DNA of 64,000 nt from Nocardia flavorosea NBRC 108225 (lineage in GTDB: Bacteria > Actinomycetota > Actinomycetes > Mycobacteriales > Mycobacteriaceae): NCBI RefSeq assembly GCF_001613385.1, contig NZ_BDCG01000014.1, positions 62,001 through 126,000 on the forward strand. The letters run 5' to 3'. Positions 17,099 to 25,655 of this stretch are shown in pieces. How positions within the stretch are numbered: position 1 is the stretch's first letter; each line of letters starts with the position of its first letter. The position numbers and the translations under genes are program-made. Under the pieces are notes generated by a model. The model saw nothing but the letters and a program-made list of their open reading frames with translations. It was not told the origin of the DNA and made no database searches.

Positions 17099-18732
17099 GG
17101 CAGCAGTGTGCCAGGGTTGAGGATCCCGGCCGGGTCGATTTCGCGTTTCACCGCATGGAGCACCCGGACGCCGAGCTCCCCGATCTCCTCCGGTAGCCAG
17201 CGGCGATGGTCGGCACCGACGGCGTGATGGTGGGTGATGGTGGCCCCCGCCGCGGCGATGGCATCCCCGGCGGCCTGTTTCGCGGTCAGCCACTGCGTGA
17301 TCGGATCGTCGAGGAGTTTCGCGACAATGGTGAAGTAGAGCGAGGCGCCGGTCGGGTAGGTATGCGAGATATGGCACATGACCAGCGCGGGCGTGCCCTG
17401 GGCGGTCAGCGATTCGGTAAGCGCGGCGGTGACCTGTGCTTTCAGTTCGGCGAGGCGGTTCCACGTGGTAGCTGTTTCCAGGGTTTCGCACAGCACGCCG
17501 GCGTCGAGCAGGGCGTCGCGCAGGTAGGGAGCCGCGAAACGGCCGTGCTCCCAGGCCTGGGCGGGGCCGGGCCCCAGTTCGGTACCGCCGGCCGCGCGTA
17601 GCAGGTCGGCTGCCTCGGCACTACGGGCGGCGACATGGGCTGCGCTGCCCTCGAAGGTCGTCACCGCCAGGCACCCGGAAACCGGGGCGGCGCCGACCTC
17701 CTTGGAACGGGCCAGATTCAACCCGGTTTCCGCCTCGTCCGACAGCCGCAGCACGGTCGGGGCCGCGCCGGCCTGCACCACCGCGCGCAACGCGGCGGCT
17801 CCGGCGGCGAAATCGGGGAATGACCAGGCCATATGGTCTGTGGTTTCGGGGACCGGGTGCACCCGCGCCGTCACCTCGGTAAGCACTCCGAGCGCCCCTT
17901 CGGAACCGACGAAAAGCTCACGGAGGTCCGGTCCGGCCGCCGAGGCCGGCGCCCGGCCGAGTTCCACTGTCCCGGTGGGGGTGGCGACCCGCAGCCGCTG
18001 GACCATATCGTCGAACCGGCCGTATCCCGCAGAGGCCTGGCCCGACGAACGGGTCGCGGCGAAACCGCCGATACTGGCGAATTCGAAACTCTGCGGGAAA
18101 TGCCCGAGCGAAAGCCCGTGCGCCGCCAGCAACTCTTCGGCACGCGGCCCGGTGACCCCCGCGCCGAAGGTCGCGGTACCGGAGACGGGGTCGCAGTCCA
18201 ACAGGGCGTCGAGGCGACGCAGGTCCAGGGCGATCACCGTCTCGAAACGGCCGCGTACCGGGTCCAGTCCGCCGACCACACTGGTTCCGCCGCCGAACGG
18301 TACGACGGCGATGCCCTGTTCGGAGCAATAGGCGAGCACCTCGGCCACCTGCGCGTGATCGGCCGGGTAGACCACGGCGTCGGGGGCGTCCTGGGGCCCG
18401 GTGGCACGGCGTCGCAGCAGGTCGAGGGTGCTTTTTCCGCCGGCATGCCGCAATCTGACGACGTGTTCGGTGGAAATGTGCTGCTCCCCCACCAGCCGCG
18501 CGAGTCCGGCGCGCCGGTCCGCGGACAGGACCGGCGGCCGCAGCGGTACATCGCCCTCATCACGACGTATCGCCGGTTCCCCGGAGACGCCGAACACCTG
18601 GCCGAGCAGACCGCGGATCTGCTCCGGCAGCGGTGTGTGCCCAGCGGGAACTCCCCAGGCGTCCCACACCATATCGGGTCGTGCGGCGGTCGCGGCCGGT
18701 ACTTCGGGGGTGTCACCCTGCCCAGTGTTCAT
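17095..18732 (-). CDS. FAD-linked oxidase, alkyl-DHAP synthase family
   Basis: This 545-residue flavoprotein is of the vanillyl-alcohol-oxidase type, most like the alkyldihydroxyacetonephosphate synthase (AGPS) group and Rv2251. The FAD-binding domain is at about residues 115-300, with VVPFGGGTSVVGGLDPV, GHFPQSFEFASIGGFAATRSSGQASAGYG and ELFVGSEGALGVLTEV. The cap domain has ALVMCHISHTYPTGASLYFT and the terminal EIDPAGILNPGTLLP. An ITHHHAVGADHRRW segment carries the His-rich active-site loop of this family. Whether it makes ether lipids here is inferred from the family only. The ATG at 18732 is three bases from a palindromic operator shared with the divergent tetR gene, and the stop overlaps the DAG kinase start. 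Confidence 0.9.
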   Translation of the reverse strand: MNTGQGDTPEVPAATAARPDMVWDAWGVPAGHTPLPEQIRGLLGQVFGVSGEPAIRRDEGDVPLRPPVLSADRRAGLARLVGEQHISTEHVVRLRHAGGKSTLDLLRRRATGPQDAPDAVVYPADHAQVAEVLAYCSEQGIAVVPFGGGTSVVGGLDPVRGRFETVIALDLRRLDALLDCDPVSGTATFGAGVTGPRAEELLAAHGLSLGHFPQSFEFASIGGFAATRSSGQASAGYGRFDDMVQRLRVATPTGTVELGRAPASAAGPDLRELFVGSEGALGVLTEVTARVHPVPETTDHMAWSFPDFAAGAAALRAVVQAGAAPTVLRLSDEAETGLNLARSKEVGAAPVSGCLAVTTFEGSAAHVAARSAEAADLLRAAGGTELGPGPAQAWEHGRFAAPYLRDALLDAGVLCETLETATTWNRLAELKAQVTAALTESLTAQGTPALVMCHISHTYPTGASLYFTIVAKLLDDPITQWLTAKQAAGDAIAAAGATITHHHAVGADHRRWLPEEIGELGVRVLHAVKREIDPAGILNPGTLLP

Positions 18733-18734
18733 GC

Positions 18735-18767
18735 GTTACAGTTTGACATGTTCTGTCAAGCAGTAAC
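18735..18767. promoter_or_regulatory. Palindromic operator between agpS-like gene and tetR
   Basis: A 33-base dyad is centred on 18751. GTTAC (18735-18739) mirrors GTAAC (18763-18767), and TTGACA (18743-18748) mirrors TGTCAA (18754-18759); 12 of 14 arm positions pair. It begins three bases upstream of the AGPS-like start codon and ends nine bases before the TetR ATG. The TTGACA arm may double as a -35 box. Autoregulation by the adjacent TetR protein is the natural reading. Confidence 0.75.
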
Positions 18768-18775
18768 GAATTGAG

Positions 18776-19402
18776 ATGAGGTCGCAACCCGTGTCCGCAG
18801 GTGCAGTCCCCGAAGACGCCGGTTCCGTGGATCGGCTCATCCTGGACGCCGCACGTGACTGTGTCGCGGAATTCGGGGTCCGGCGAACCACGCTCGCCGA
18901 GGTCGCCCGCCGCGCGCGGGTGAGCCGGCCCACGGTCTACCGGCGCTGGCCCGACAGCAGCGCACTCATCGGCGAACTGCTCGTGCGCGAACTCCGCGCG
19001 ATCATCACCGCGGCCATGCCCGAATCGGGCAACGCACGTACCCGCCTGGTCGGCGGCATCATCGACGGCGCGGCGCAGGTGCGGTCGAACCCCCTGTTCG
19101 GCAAGATCTTCCGCACCGATACCGATCTCATGCTCACCTATGTCTTCGGCCGCTTGGGCCGCAATCAACGCGAACTGCTCGACCTGTTCGGCACGGGTAT
19201 TCGCGCGGGGCAGGCCGACGGATCGGTTCGCCACGGCGACCCGGCCCAACTGGCCGCGATGGTCCTGCTGATCGCGCAGTCGGCGGTCCAATCGGCCGCC
19301 ACGGTCGCCGAACTGCTCGCCGGACCGGCGATGGATACCGAACTCCGGCACGCCCTCGACGCGTACCTCGCGCCCGAGGCCCTCTCGTCCAGGAAGGAGT
19401 AG
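18776..19402 (+). CDS. TetR-family regulator (Rv2250c-like)
   Basis: This 208-residue one-component repressor has an N-terminal helix-turn-helix over about residues 20-65 (VDRLILDAARDCVAEFGVRR, then TTLAEVARRARVSRPTVYRRW). A ligand-binding domain made of helices follows, ending LRHALDAYLAP. It is divergent from the AGPS-like/DAG kinase pair and lies 55 bases upstream of glpD on the same strand, so it is placed to control both. A palindrome in the 43-base intergenic gap is its likely target. The ATG at 18776 has only a weak GAG upstream; a GTG at 18791 is an alternative start. The ligand is unknown; a lipid or glycerol-phosphate compound is a guess from context. Confidence 0.92.
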   Translation: MRSQPVSAGAVPEDAGSVDRLILDAARDCVAEFGVRRTTLAEVARRARVSRPTVYRRWPDSSALIGELLVRELRAIITAAMPESGNARTRLVGGIIDGAAQVRSNPLFGKIFRTDTDLMLTYVFGRLGRNQRELLDLFGTGIRAGQADGSVRHGDPAQLAAMVLLIAQSAVQSAATVAELLAGPAMDTELRHALDAYLAPEALSSRKE

Positions 19403-19457
19403 CGCACGGCCCGCGGACCACCGCCCCGCACCCAGTGGGCAGCCGTGCCACGAAACC

Positions 19458-21011
19458 ATGGTCAGCAAATCTTCCGACACCACCGGCGCCGCGCTCAACG
19501 CTCGCCGGCGCAACCACGAACTCACCGCCCTCGGCGACGACCCCACCGTCGACCTCCTGGTCGTCGGCGGCGGAGTCACAGGTACCGGCGTAGCCCTCGA
19601 CGCCGCCGCCCGAGGCCTGCGCACACTGCTGGTGGAGAAACACGATCTGGCACACGGCACCAGCCGCTGGAGTTCCAAACTGGTCCACGGAGGCCTGCGC
19701 TATCTGGCGAGCGGCCGGGTCGGGATCGCCTACGAGAGCGCGGTGGAACGCGGGATCCTGCTGCGCCGCAATGCCCCCCATCTGGTGCGCCCCTTACCCC
19801 AACTGGTGCCGCTGCTACCCGATATCGGCCTGTCCTCCCGCGCACTGATCCGCACCGGTTTCCTGGCCGGCGATCTGCTGCGCACCGGCGCGCGCACACC
19901 CGGTTCACTGCTACCGCGCTCGCGCCGGGTGACCCGCGCCGAAGCGCTACGTCTCGCCCCTACCGTGCGCGGCGACGGGCTACGCGGCGGACTGCAGGCC
20001 TGGGACGGGCAACTCGTCGACGACGCCCGCCTGGTGGTCGCGCTGGCCCGGACCGCGGCCGCCCGCGGCGCGACCGTACTCACCCGCGTCGCGGCCGAAG
20101 CCGTCACCGGAGACGGGGCCACCCTCCGCGACACCCGGAGCGGGGAAACCCTCACCGTCCGCGCCCGGGCGGTGGTCAACGCCACCGGAGTCTGGGCCGA
20201 CGAGGTCGATCCCAGTATCGAACTGCGCCCCAGCCGGGGCACCCATCTGGTGTTCGACGCCGCGGCCTTCGGCGGCCTCACCGCCGCACTCACCGTCCCG
20301 GTTCCCGGTTCCGTGGGCCGGTTCGTCTTCGCCCTGCCGGCACCGCACGGCCGGGTCTATCTCGGCCTCACCGACGAGGACGCACCCGGACCGGTGCCCG
20401 ACGACCCCCGCCCGACACCCGCCGAAATCGATTTCCTGCTCGATACCGTGAACACCGTGGTGCGTATCCCGCTCACCCACAGCGATATCCGCGGGTCCTA
20501 TGCCGGACTGCGCCCACTGCTGCGCACCGGCGGTGACAGCACCGCCGATATTTCGCGCGCGCACGCGGTCCTCACCGCACCATCCGGCGTGGTCACCGTA
20601 GTCGGCGGCAAACTCACCACCTACCGCAAAATGGCACAGGATGCCCTCGATACCGCGATAGCGCATGCCCGCCTGACCGCCGGTCCGTGCCGGACAACCG
20701 ATCTACCGCTCGCGGGCGCCGCCGCCGGCGCGGCCCGTGATCATCTGCTCGCGCCGCAACTGCTGATCGAACGCTACGGCGCCGAAGCACCCGCTGTCGC
20801 GACCCTCGCCGCGACCGACCCCGCACTCGCCATCCCCGTGGCGCCGGGAGCGGACGTACTGGCGGCCGAATTCGCATGGTCGCTCACCCAGGAAGGAGCC
20901 CTGGACGCCGGCGATCTCCTGGACCGCCGCACCCGGATCGGCCTGGTCGCGGACGACCGCGCCGCGGCCTGGGCCACCGCCGAGGCAATGGTCGCCGCCT
21001 ATTCGGAGTGA
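19458..21011 (+). CDS. glpD: Glycerol-3-phosphate dehydrogenase (FAD)
   Basis: GlpD oxidises sn-glycerol-3-phosphate to DHAP at the membrane, passing electrons to quinones. The 517-residue protein has the dinucleotide-binding VDLLVVGGGVTGTGVALDAAARG (about residues 31-53), the substrate-contacting GTSRWSSKLVHGGLRYL, and FAD contacts near VVNATGVWAD. The closing GVVTVVGGKLTTYRKMAQ is conserved in this family. The C-terminal GlpD helical domain is present. It lies downstream of tetR as in Rv2249c-Rv2250c. Its 3' end overlaps the convergent GNAT gene by 13 bases. Confidence 0.96.
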   Translation: MVSKSSDTTGAALNARRRNHELTALGDDPTVDLLVVGGGVTGTGVALDAAARGLRTLLVEKHDLAHGTSRWSSKLVHGGLRYLASGRVGIAYESAVERGILLRRNAPHLVRPLPQLVPLLPDIGLSSRALIRTGFLAGDLLRTGARTPGSLLPRSRRVTRAEALRLAPTVRGDGLRGGLQAWDGQLVDDARLVVALARTAAARGATVLTRVAAEAVTGDGATLRDTRSGETLTVRARAVVNATGVWADEVDPSIELRPSRGTHLVFDAAAFGGLTAALTVPVPGSVGRFVFALPAPHGRVYLGLTDEDAPGPVPDDPRPTPAEIDFLLDTVNTVVRIPLTHSDIRGSYAGLRPLLRTGGDSTADISRAHAVLTAPSGVVTVVGGKLTTYRKMAQDALDTAIAHARLTAGPCRTTDLPLAGAAAGAARDHLLAPQLLIERYGAEAPAVATLAATDPALAIPVAPGADVLAAEFAWSLTQEGALDAGDLLDRRTRIGLVADDRAAAWATAEAMVAAYSE

Positions 21012-21538
21012 CCCGCGGCGTAATGCCACTCCGGCACGGAAGCGGTCATACAGGCACGCGGCCAGCGGTCCAGCCCGTGCGCGATCTCCTCGGCCCGCAC
21101 CGCGCGCAGGCCGGGGGTCTCGTCGGCGGCATCGAGACAACGGAATCCGAGGCGGGCGTAATAGGGCCCGTTCCAGGCAACTTCGGTGAACGTGGTCAGC
21201 GTGATCGCCGGCAGCCCGCGGTCCGCAGCCCAGCGGACCGCCCGGTCGATGAGCCGCCGCCCGATCCGTTGCCCGCGGCATTCGGGCAGCACCGATACCT
21301 GGTCGATATGGGCGTTACCGTCCACGACACTCACGATCAGATACCCCACCGACACCCCTGCGCTCGCCCACACCCACGCCCGGCCGTCGAGTACGAACTC
21401 GCCGAGCACCGCCGCGGACAGCGGTTCGTCCCCGGCCACCGCGTCCATCCCCACCGCGGCGAACGGTTGCCCGGCCCGCACCTCGATCTCCTGCAACCGG
21501 GGTATATCCGTGGCGGTTGCCTCACGAATCATGCGCAC
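20999..21538 (-). CDS. GNAT-family N-acetyltransferase
   Basis: This 179-residue protein has the GNAT fold. It opens IREATATDIPRLQEIEVRAG and has the beta-4 strand AHIDQVSVLPECRGQRIGRRL, which holds the acetyl-CoA pyrophosphate loop (R/Q-G-x-G/R variant RGQRIG). It ends with NGPYYARLGFRCL, a common GNAT signature. The acceptor is not predictable. The start is a GTG at 21538, with an ATG at 21532 as alternative. It is convergent with glpD and overlaps it by 13 bases, so the two transcripts are antisense at their 3' ends. Confidence 0.9.
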   Translation of the reverse strand: MRMIREATATDIPRLQEIEVRAGQPFAAVGMDAVAGDEPLSAAVLGEFVLDGRAWVWASAGVSVGYLIVSVVDGNAHIDQVSVLPECRGQRIGRRLIDRAVRWAADRGLPAITLTTFTEVAWNGPYYARLGFRCLDAADETPGLRAVRAEEIAHGLDRWPRACMTASVPEWHYAAGHSE

Positions 21539-22195
21539 TTCTGTCCGGTGACTGCCGACTGCCGAACGGTACCGGCAGACCTACTCGCGGGTCTGCTGTG
21601 TTTCGCTGCGGCGCTGTTCGGTAGACGCGCCCCGGAACCTCCCGAGGCACACCGGATGCGGTCCGGTGTCCGGGCCGCCGGATACAGCGGCTCCGCCGAC
21701 CCCGGCACTACCGGTGAACAGGTTCGGTTCAGCGCAAACCGGTATCTCGGAGTCATCCGCCGACGCGGCGCCGGACGCCGGGCGCCGAAACATCGACACG
21801 GTACGGCAGGCACCGAGACATCGATCTGCATCTCCCAGTGGCGCGAAATCGGCACCCTGACAGGTTGGCTGGAACGGGCCGGCGCGCCGCTGGAGACGCC
21901 GGCCGCCGCGCATGATCACCACGGTGCCCACGCCGGCACCGGCCGCTCCATGGCCGGGATGGCATCGAACGAGGAACTGCCCCGCCTGTACGACACCGAC
22001 CTCGGAGCCGGGGCGGGCGAGGGCCTCGAAGGGTTGGGGCCGCGGCGTGCTTCCGCCCTCGACACTCGCGGCTGCGCAGCGCATCGAGGGGCGGAAGCAC
22101 GAAGCTGAGGGCCTCGACCACGCGGCGCCGCACGCGCCGCAAGAAAATACAGCCCCCCTCTATGCTGGTGCGGTGGTCCGAGGAAGGAGCCGGGA
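21539..22195. other. 657-base region without a credible gene
   Basis: No reading frame here gives a protein-like sequence with the codon pattern of its neighbours; candidate ORFs are rich in Arg/Pro/Ser noise. The right part contains a large interrupted palindrome (22047-22100). A TATGCT hexamer (22161-22166) lies about 30 bases before the FHA gene and is a probable -10 box for it. The long gap may hold decayed sequence or regulatory RNA. Confidence 0.5.
22047..22100. repeat. Interrupted palindrome with nested palindrome in the loop
   Basis: GTGCTTCCGCCCTCGA (22047-22062) mirrors TCGAGGGGCGGAAGCAC (22084-22100) with only one base inserted in the second arm. The 21-base loop itself contains the perfect ten-base palindrome GCTGCGCAGC. 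GAGGGCCTCGA occurs on both sides of the structure (about 22019 and 22107). It lies about 95 bases before the FHA gene start. Confidence 0.7.
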
Positions 22196-23296
22196 GTGCG
22201 TGTCGATACGTCCACCATCGGTATCGCGCCGGGTGAGGGCCTGATCGCGCGCTTCGGTGACGTCGTTATCTACCTGGTGGGTGCGAATGCATCCACCGAG
22301 CGGATACTCGGCGCCGTCGAGGCGGTGGCGGATGTGGAGCATCCCGGTGCGGCGATCGCCCAGCGGCTGGCGGCGGTGGTCTTCGGGACCGGTTCGGAAC
22401 CGCCCCCGTTCGGACTGGTCGCACCCACCGCCGATGGCACCCTCGTGCTGCTGCGGGGCCCGGTATCGGCGTTGATCTCCGGTGCCGAAGGTTCCCGCCG
22501 GCTGGTCGGTGCGCGTGCTTTCACCTGGGTGGACGAAATCGTGCGTGACCCGGTCCGCACTCTGGCGGTGGGCCCGGGCGCAGACGCCCAGGTGGCGCCG
22601 TATCCCCGGACCGATCTGCGCGCCGGCGTGGTGCCCGGCGGCGGTTTCGTGATCCACGCGGCGGTGCGCCGGAGCAAGAAACCGGGCCGGTCCGCCACGG
22701 CGATTGCGGCGAAACGCGTCGCCGGTGAGCCGCCCGCCACGGCACCGGCCGGCCTGGTCGCCGCCGATCCGGAACCGGCGGCCGATTCCGGGCCACCTAC
22801 AGGCCTCGCTGCTGCCCGCCCGGCGGGACCGCTTCCCGGCACCCGCGCTTGGTCCGCGGCACCGGCGCGCCCGGCGGCGGATCCCATCCGGCTGGGGAAG
22901 GACACGGCGAAACCGCGCCCGCACGCCGCCCACAACGGCGCGGACGGCCTGGATGCGGTACTGGTCGCCGAGGACGGTACGAGCTACCCGCTGGACCGCG
23001 CGTACGTGATCGGCCGCGGCCCCTCGGTCGACGAATCGGTGCGCCGGAAAACCGCCGCCCCGCTGGTACTGCAGCGCGACCGCCATATCTCGCGTGTCCA
23101 CGCCTACCTCTCGGTGGACGGCGGCAAGGTGTACCTGCGTGACGCCGGCACCGCGGCGGGCACCTTCGTTTCGACCCCCGACGAACCGCGCTGGACCCGT
23201 ATCGGTCAATCCCCGACCGAACTACCGCCCGGCGGCCGGATCCGCATCAGCGAACAGGTCCTCACCTACCCGTCGGAATCCGCGCACGCCGACTGA
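22196..23296 (+). CDS. FHA-domain protein
   Basis: This 366-residue cytoplasmic protein has a C-terminal forkhead-associated domain (about residues 250-358), which binds phosphothreonine. It shows YVIGRGPSVDES (the Gly-Arg strand), RDRHISRVHAYLSVDGGKVYLRD (the Ser/His signature) and AGTFVSTPDE. The first 150 residues form a separate folded region (GEGLIARFGDVVIYLVG) seen with FHA domains in actinobacteria. An Ala/Pro-rich linker joins them. The GTG at 22196 has AAGGAG eight bases upstream. It is a likely reader of Ser/Thr kinase signalling, but no kinase gene is adjacent (pknG is 24 kb away). Confidence 0.9.
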   Translation: MRVDTSTIGIAPGEGLIARFGDVVIYLVGANASTERILGAVEAVADVEHPGAAIAQRLAAVVFGTGSEPPPFGLVAPTADGTLVLLRGPVSALISGAEGSRRLVGARAFTWVDEIVRDPVRTLAVGPGADAQVAPYPRTDLRAGVVPGGGFVIHAAVRRSKKPGRSATAIAAKRVAGEPPATAPAGLVAADPEPAADSGPPTGLAAARPAGPLPGTRAWSAAPARPAADPIRLGKDTAKPRPHAAHNGADGLDAVLVAEDGTSYPLDRAYVIGRGPSVDESVRRKTAAPLVLQRDRHISRVHAYLSVDGGKVYLRDAGTAAGTFVSTPDEPRWTRIGQSPTELPPGGRIRISEQVLTYPSESAHAD

Positions 23297-23345
23297 GTGG
23301 TGTGCCCGGGCCACGTGTCCGCGCCGCACAGCGCACAATGGCGGT

Positions 23346-25655
23346 ATGCACCGCAACGGCCCGACCGAGGATATCGACGAATCTGCGCTCGCCGTCACAC
23401 CACCGAAGGCGCAGGCAGCGGGCGTGCGGGCGGTCGGAGTCGCGCTGGGGCGAGCAGTCGCCGATATGGGCGTAGTCCGTACTGCGCGCACGCTGGCGCG
23501 GGTGAACCAGGTGAACGGGTTCGACTGTCCGGGGTGCGCCTGGCCGGAGCCCAGCGGACCCCGCCGCCCCGCCGAATTCTGCGAGAACGGGGCGAAGGCA
23601 GTCGCGGAAGAGGCGACGCTGAACACCGTCGGCCCGGAGTTCTTCGCCGAACATTCGATCGCCGATCTCGCCGGGAAATCCGGGTACTGGCTGGGCCGTC
23701 AGGGCCGGCTGACCCATCCCATGGTGCTGCGGCCGGGCGATACCCACTATCGCCCGATCGCGTGGGACGACGCCTACCGGTTGATCGCCGAGCAGTTGCG
23801 GGCACTGGACTCCCCGGACGAGGCGGTGTTCTACACCTCCGGCCGCACCGCGAACGAAACCGCGTTCCTCTACCAGCTGATGGTCCGCAGTTTCGGTACC
23901 AACAATCTGCCCGACTGCAGCAATATGTGCCACGAATCGTCGGGCACCGCACTCACCGGTTCCATCGGTATCGGCAAGGGTTCGGTGACCGTCGACGATT
24001 TCGCCGCCGCGGATCTCATCCTTATTGCGGGCCAGAACCCGGGCACCAACCATCCGCGTATGCTCAGCGCGCTCGCCGATGCGAAGGAATCCGGCGCCGA
24101 AATCGTCGCGATCAACCCGCTGCCCGAAACCGGCCTGATCGGTTTCCGCGATCCGCAGACCGTTCGCGGCCTCACCACCGGCGTCGATATCGCCGACGAT
24201 TTCCTGCAGATCCGCCTCGGCGGCGATATGGCCCTGTTCCAGGGGCTGGCGAAACTGCTGTTCGAGGCCGAGGACCGGGCTCCGGGCACTGTCCTGGACC
24301 GTGCCTTCATCGAATCGCATACGGCCGGTTTCGCCGCCTACGAGCGCCATATCCGCGCGGTCGACCTGGATACCGTGTACGAGGCGAGCGGTCTGACCCC
24401 CGACGAACTCGCCCGTACAGCCGACCGGCTGGCCCGCTCCCGCAACACCATCGTCTGCTGGGCGATGGGGCTCACCCAGCACAAGAACGCGGTCGCCACC
24501 ATCGAGGAAGCCACCAACCTGCTGCTGGCGCGGGGCATGATCGGCAAACCGGGCGCGGGCGTCTGCCCGGTGCGCGGTCATTCCAACGTGCAGGGCGACC
24601 GCACCATGGGCATCTGGGAGAAGATGCCCGAACCGTTCCTCGCCGCACTCGACAACGAGTTCGGGATCACCAGCCCCCGCGCCCACGGCTACGACACCGT
24701 CGCCACGATCCGTGCACTGCGTGACGGGCAGGCCCGCGTGTTCTTCGGGATGGGCGGCAATTTCGTCGCCGCCGGCCCGGATACCACCGTCACCGAGGCC
24801 GCCCTGCGCAACTGCGCACTCACGGTGCAGGTGTCGACCAAACTCAACCGCAGCCATATCGTCCACGGCGCCACCGCGCTGATCCTGCCCACCCTGGGCC
24901 GCACCGATCTGGATATGCAGAACGGCCGCCGCCAGCAGGTGTCGGTGGAGGATTCGATGTCGATGGTGCATCTGTCCACCGGGCGGCTCGATCCGGTGAG
25001 CGACGAACTGCGCAGCGAGGTCGCGATCGTCTGCGAACTCGCCCGGGAACTGCTGGGTCCCGGGCATCCCGTGCCCTGGGAAAATTTCCGCGGCGACTAC
25101 GACCGGATCCGCGACGCCATCGCCCGCGTGGTGCCGGGTTGCGCCGATTACAACAGCCGGGTCCGGCAGCGCAACGGTTTCGTTCTCCCCCATCCACCGC
25201 GCGATACCCGCGAATTCCGCACCGCGACCGGGAAAGCCAATTTCGCGGTGAACGACCTCAGCTGGGTGCCGGTACCGCCCGGCCGGCTCGTCCTGCAGAC
25301 GCTGCGCAGCCACGACCAGTACAACACCACGATCTACGGCCTCGACGACCGCTACCGTGGTGTCCATCACGGCCGTCGGGTGGTGCTGGTGAATGCCGGT
25401 GATATCGCCGAGATGGGTTTGCGCGACGGTGATCTCGTCGATCTGGTTGCGGAGTGGACCGACGGTATCGAACGCCGGGTGACCGGTTTCCGGGTGGTCG
25501 AGTACTCCACTCCCCGTGGGAACGCCGCCGCCTACTACCCCGAAACCAACCCCCTGGTCCCGCTCGACCATGTGGCGGAGCGGTCGAATACACCCGTATC
25601 GAAGGCGGTCGTCATCCGGCTCGAACCCCATATCCACCAGCGCAGCGCCGAATGA
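23346..25655 (+). CDS. fdhF: FdhF/YdeP-family molybdopterin oxidoreductase
   Basis: This 769-residue cytoplasmic molybdopterin enzyme matches the alpha subunit group annotated as formate dehydrogenase-like (YdeP, Rv2900c). It has an N-terminal Fe-S-type CPGCAWPEP, the SGRTANETAFLYQLM substrate/cofactor region and the molybdenum-loop cysteine in DCSNMCHESSG. GVCPVRGHSNVQGDRTMG and a C-terminal MopB-binding domain with GLDDRYRGVHHGRR follow. The true substrate of this subfamily is uncertain. The ATG at 23346 has no clear ribosome site; a CACAAT six bases before it could be a leaderless -10. Its stop overlaps fdhD (ATGA), tying it to cofactor sulfuration. Confidence 0.93.
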   Translation: MHRNGPTEDIDESALAVTPPKAQAAGVRAVGVALGRAVADMGVVRTARTLARVNQVNGFDCPGCAWPEPSGPRRPAEFCENGAKAVAEEATLNTVGPEFFAEHSIADLAGKSGYWLGRQGRLTHPMVLRPGDTHYRPIAWDDAYRLIAEQLRALDSPDEAVFYTSGRTANETAFLYQLMVRSFGTNNLPDCSNMCHESSGTALTGSIGIGKGSVTVDDFAAADLILIAGQNPGTNHPRMLSALADAKESGAEIVAINPLPETGLIGFRDPQTVRGLTTGVDIADDFLQIRLGGDMALFQGLAKLLFEAEDRAPGTVLDRAFIESHTAGFAAYERHIRAVDLDTVYEASGLTPDELARTADRLARSRNTIVCWAMGLTQHKNAVATIEEATNLLLARGMIGKPGAGVCPVRGHSNVQGDRTMGIWEKMPEPFLAALDNEFGITSPRAHGYDTVATIRALRDGQARVFFGMGGNFVAAGPDTTVTEAALRNCALTVQVSTKLNRSHIVHGATALILPTLGRTDLDMQNGRRQQVSVEDSMSMVHLSTGRLDPVSDELRSEVAIVCELARELLGPGHPVPWENFRGDYDRIRDAIARVVPGCADYNSRVRQRNGFVLPHPPRDTREFRTATGKANFAVNDLSWVPVPPGRLVLQTLRSHDQYNTTIYGLDDRYRGVHHGRRVVLVNAGDIAEMGLRDGDLVDLVAEWTDGIERRVTGFRVVEYSTPRGNAAAYYPETNPLVPLDHVAERSNTPVSKAVVIRLEPHIHQRSAE

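Noticed and set aside
21585..22084. 167-codon minus-strand reading frame in the gap before the FHA gene
   Set aside because: Composition and codon use are noise-like, no ribosome site, no recognisable fold; treated as noncoding.
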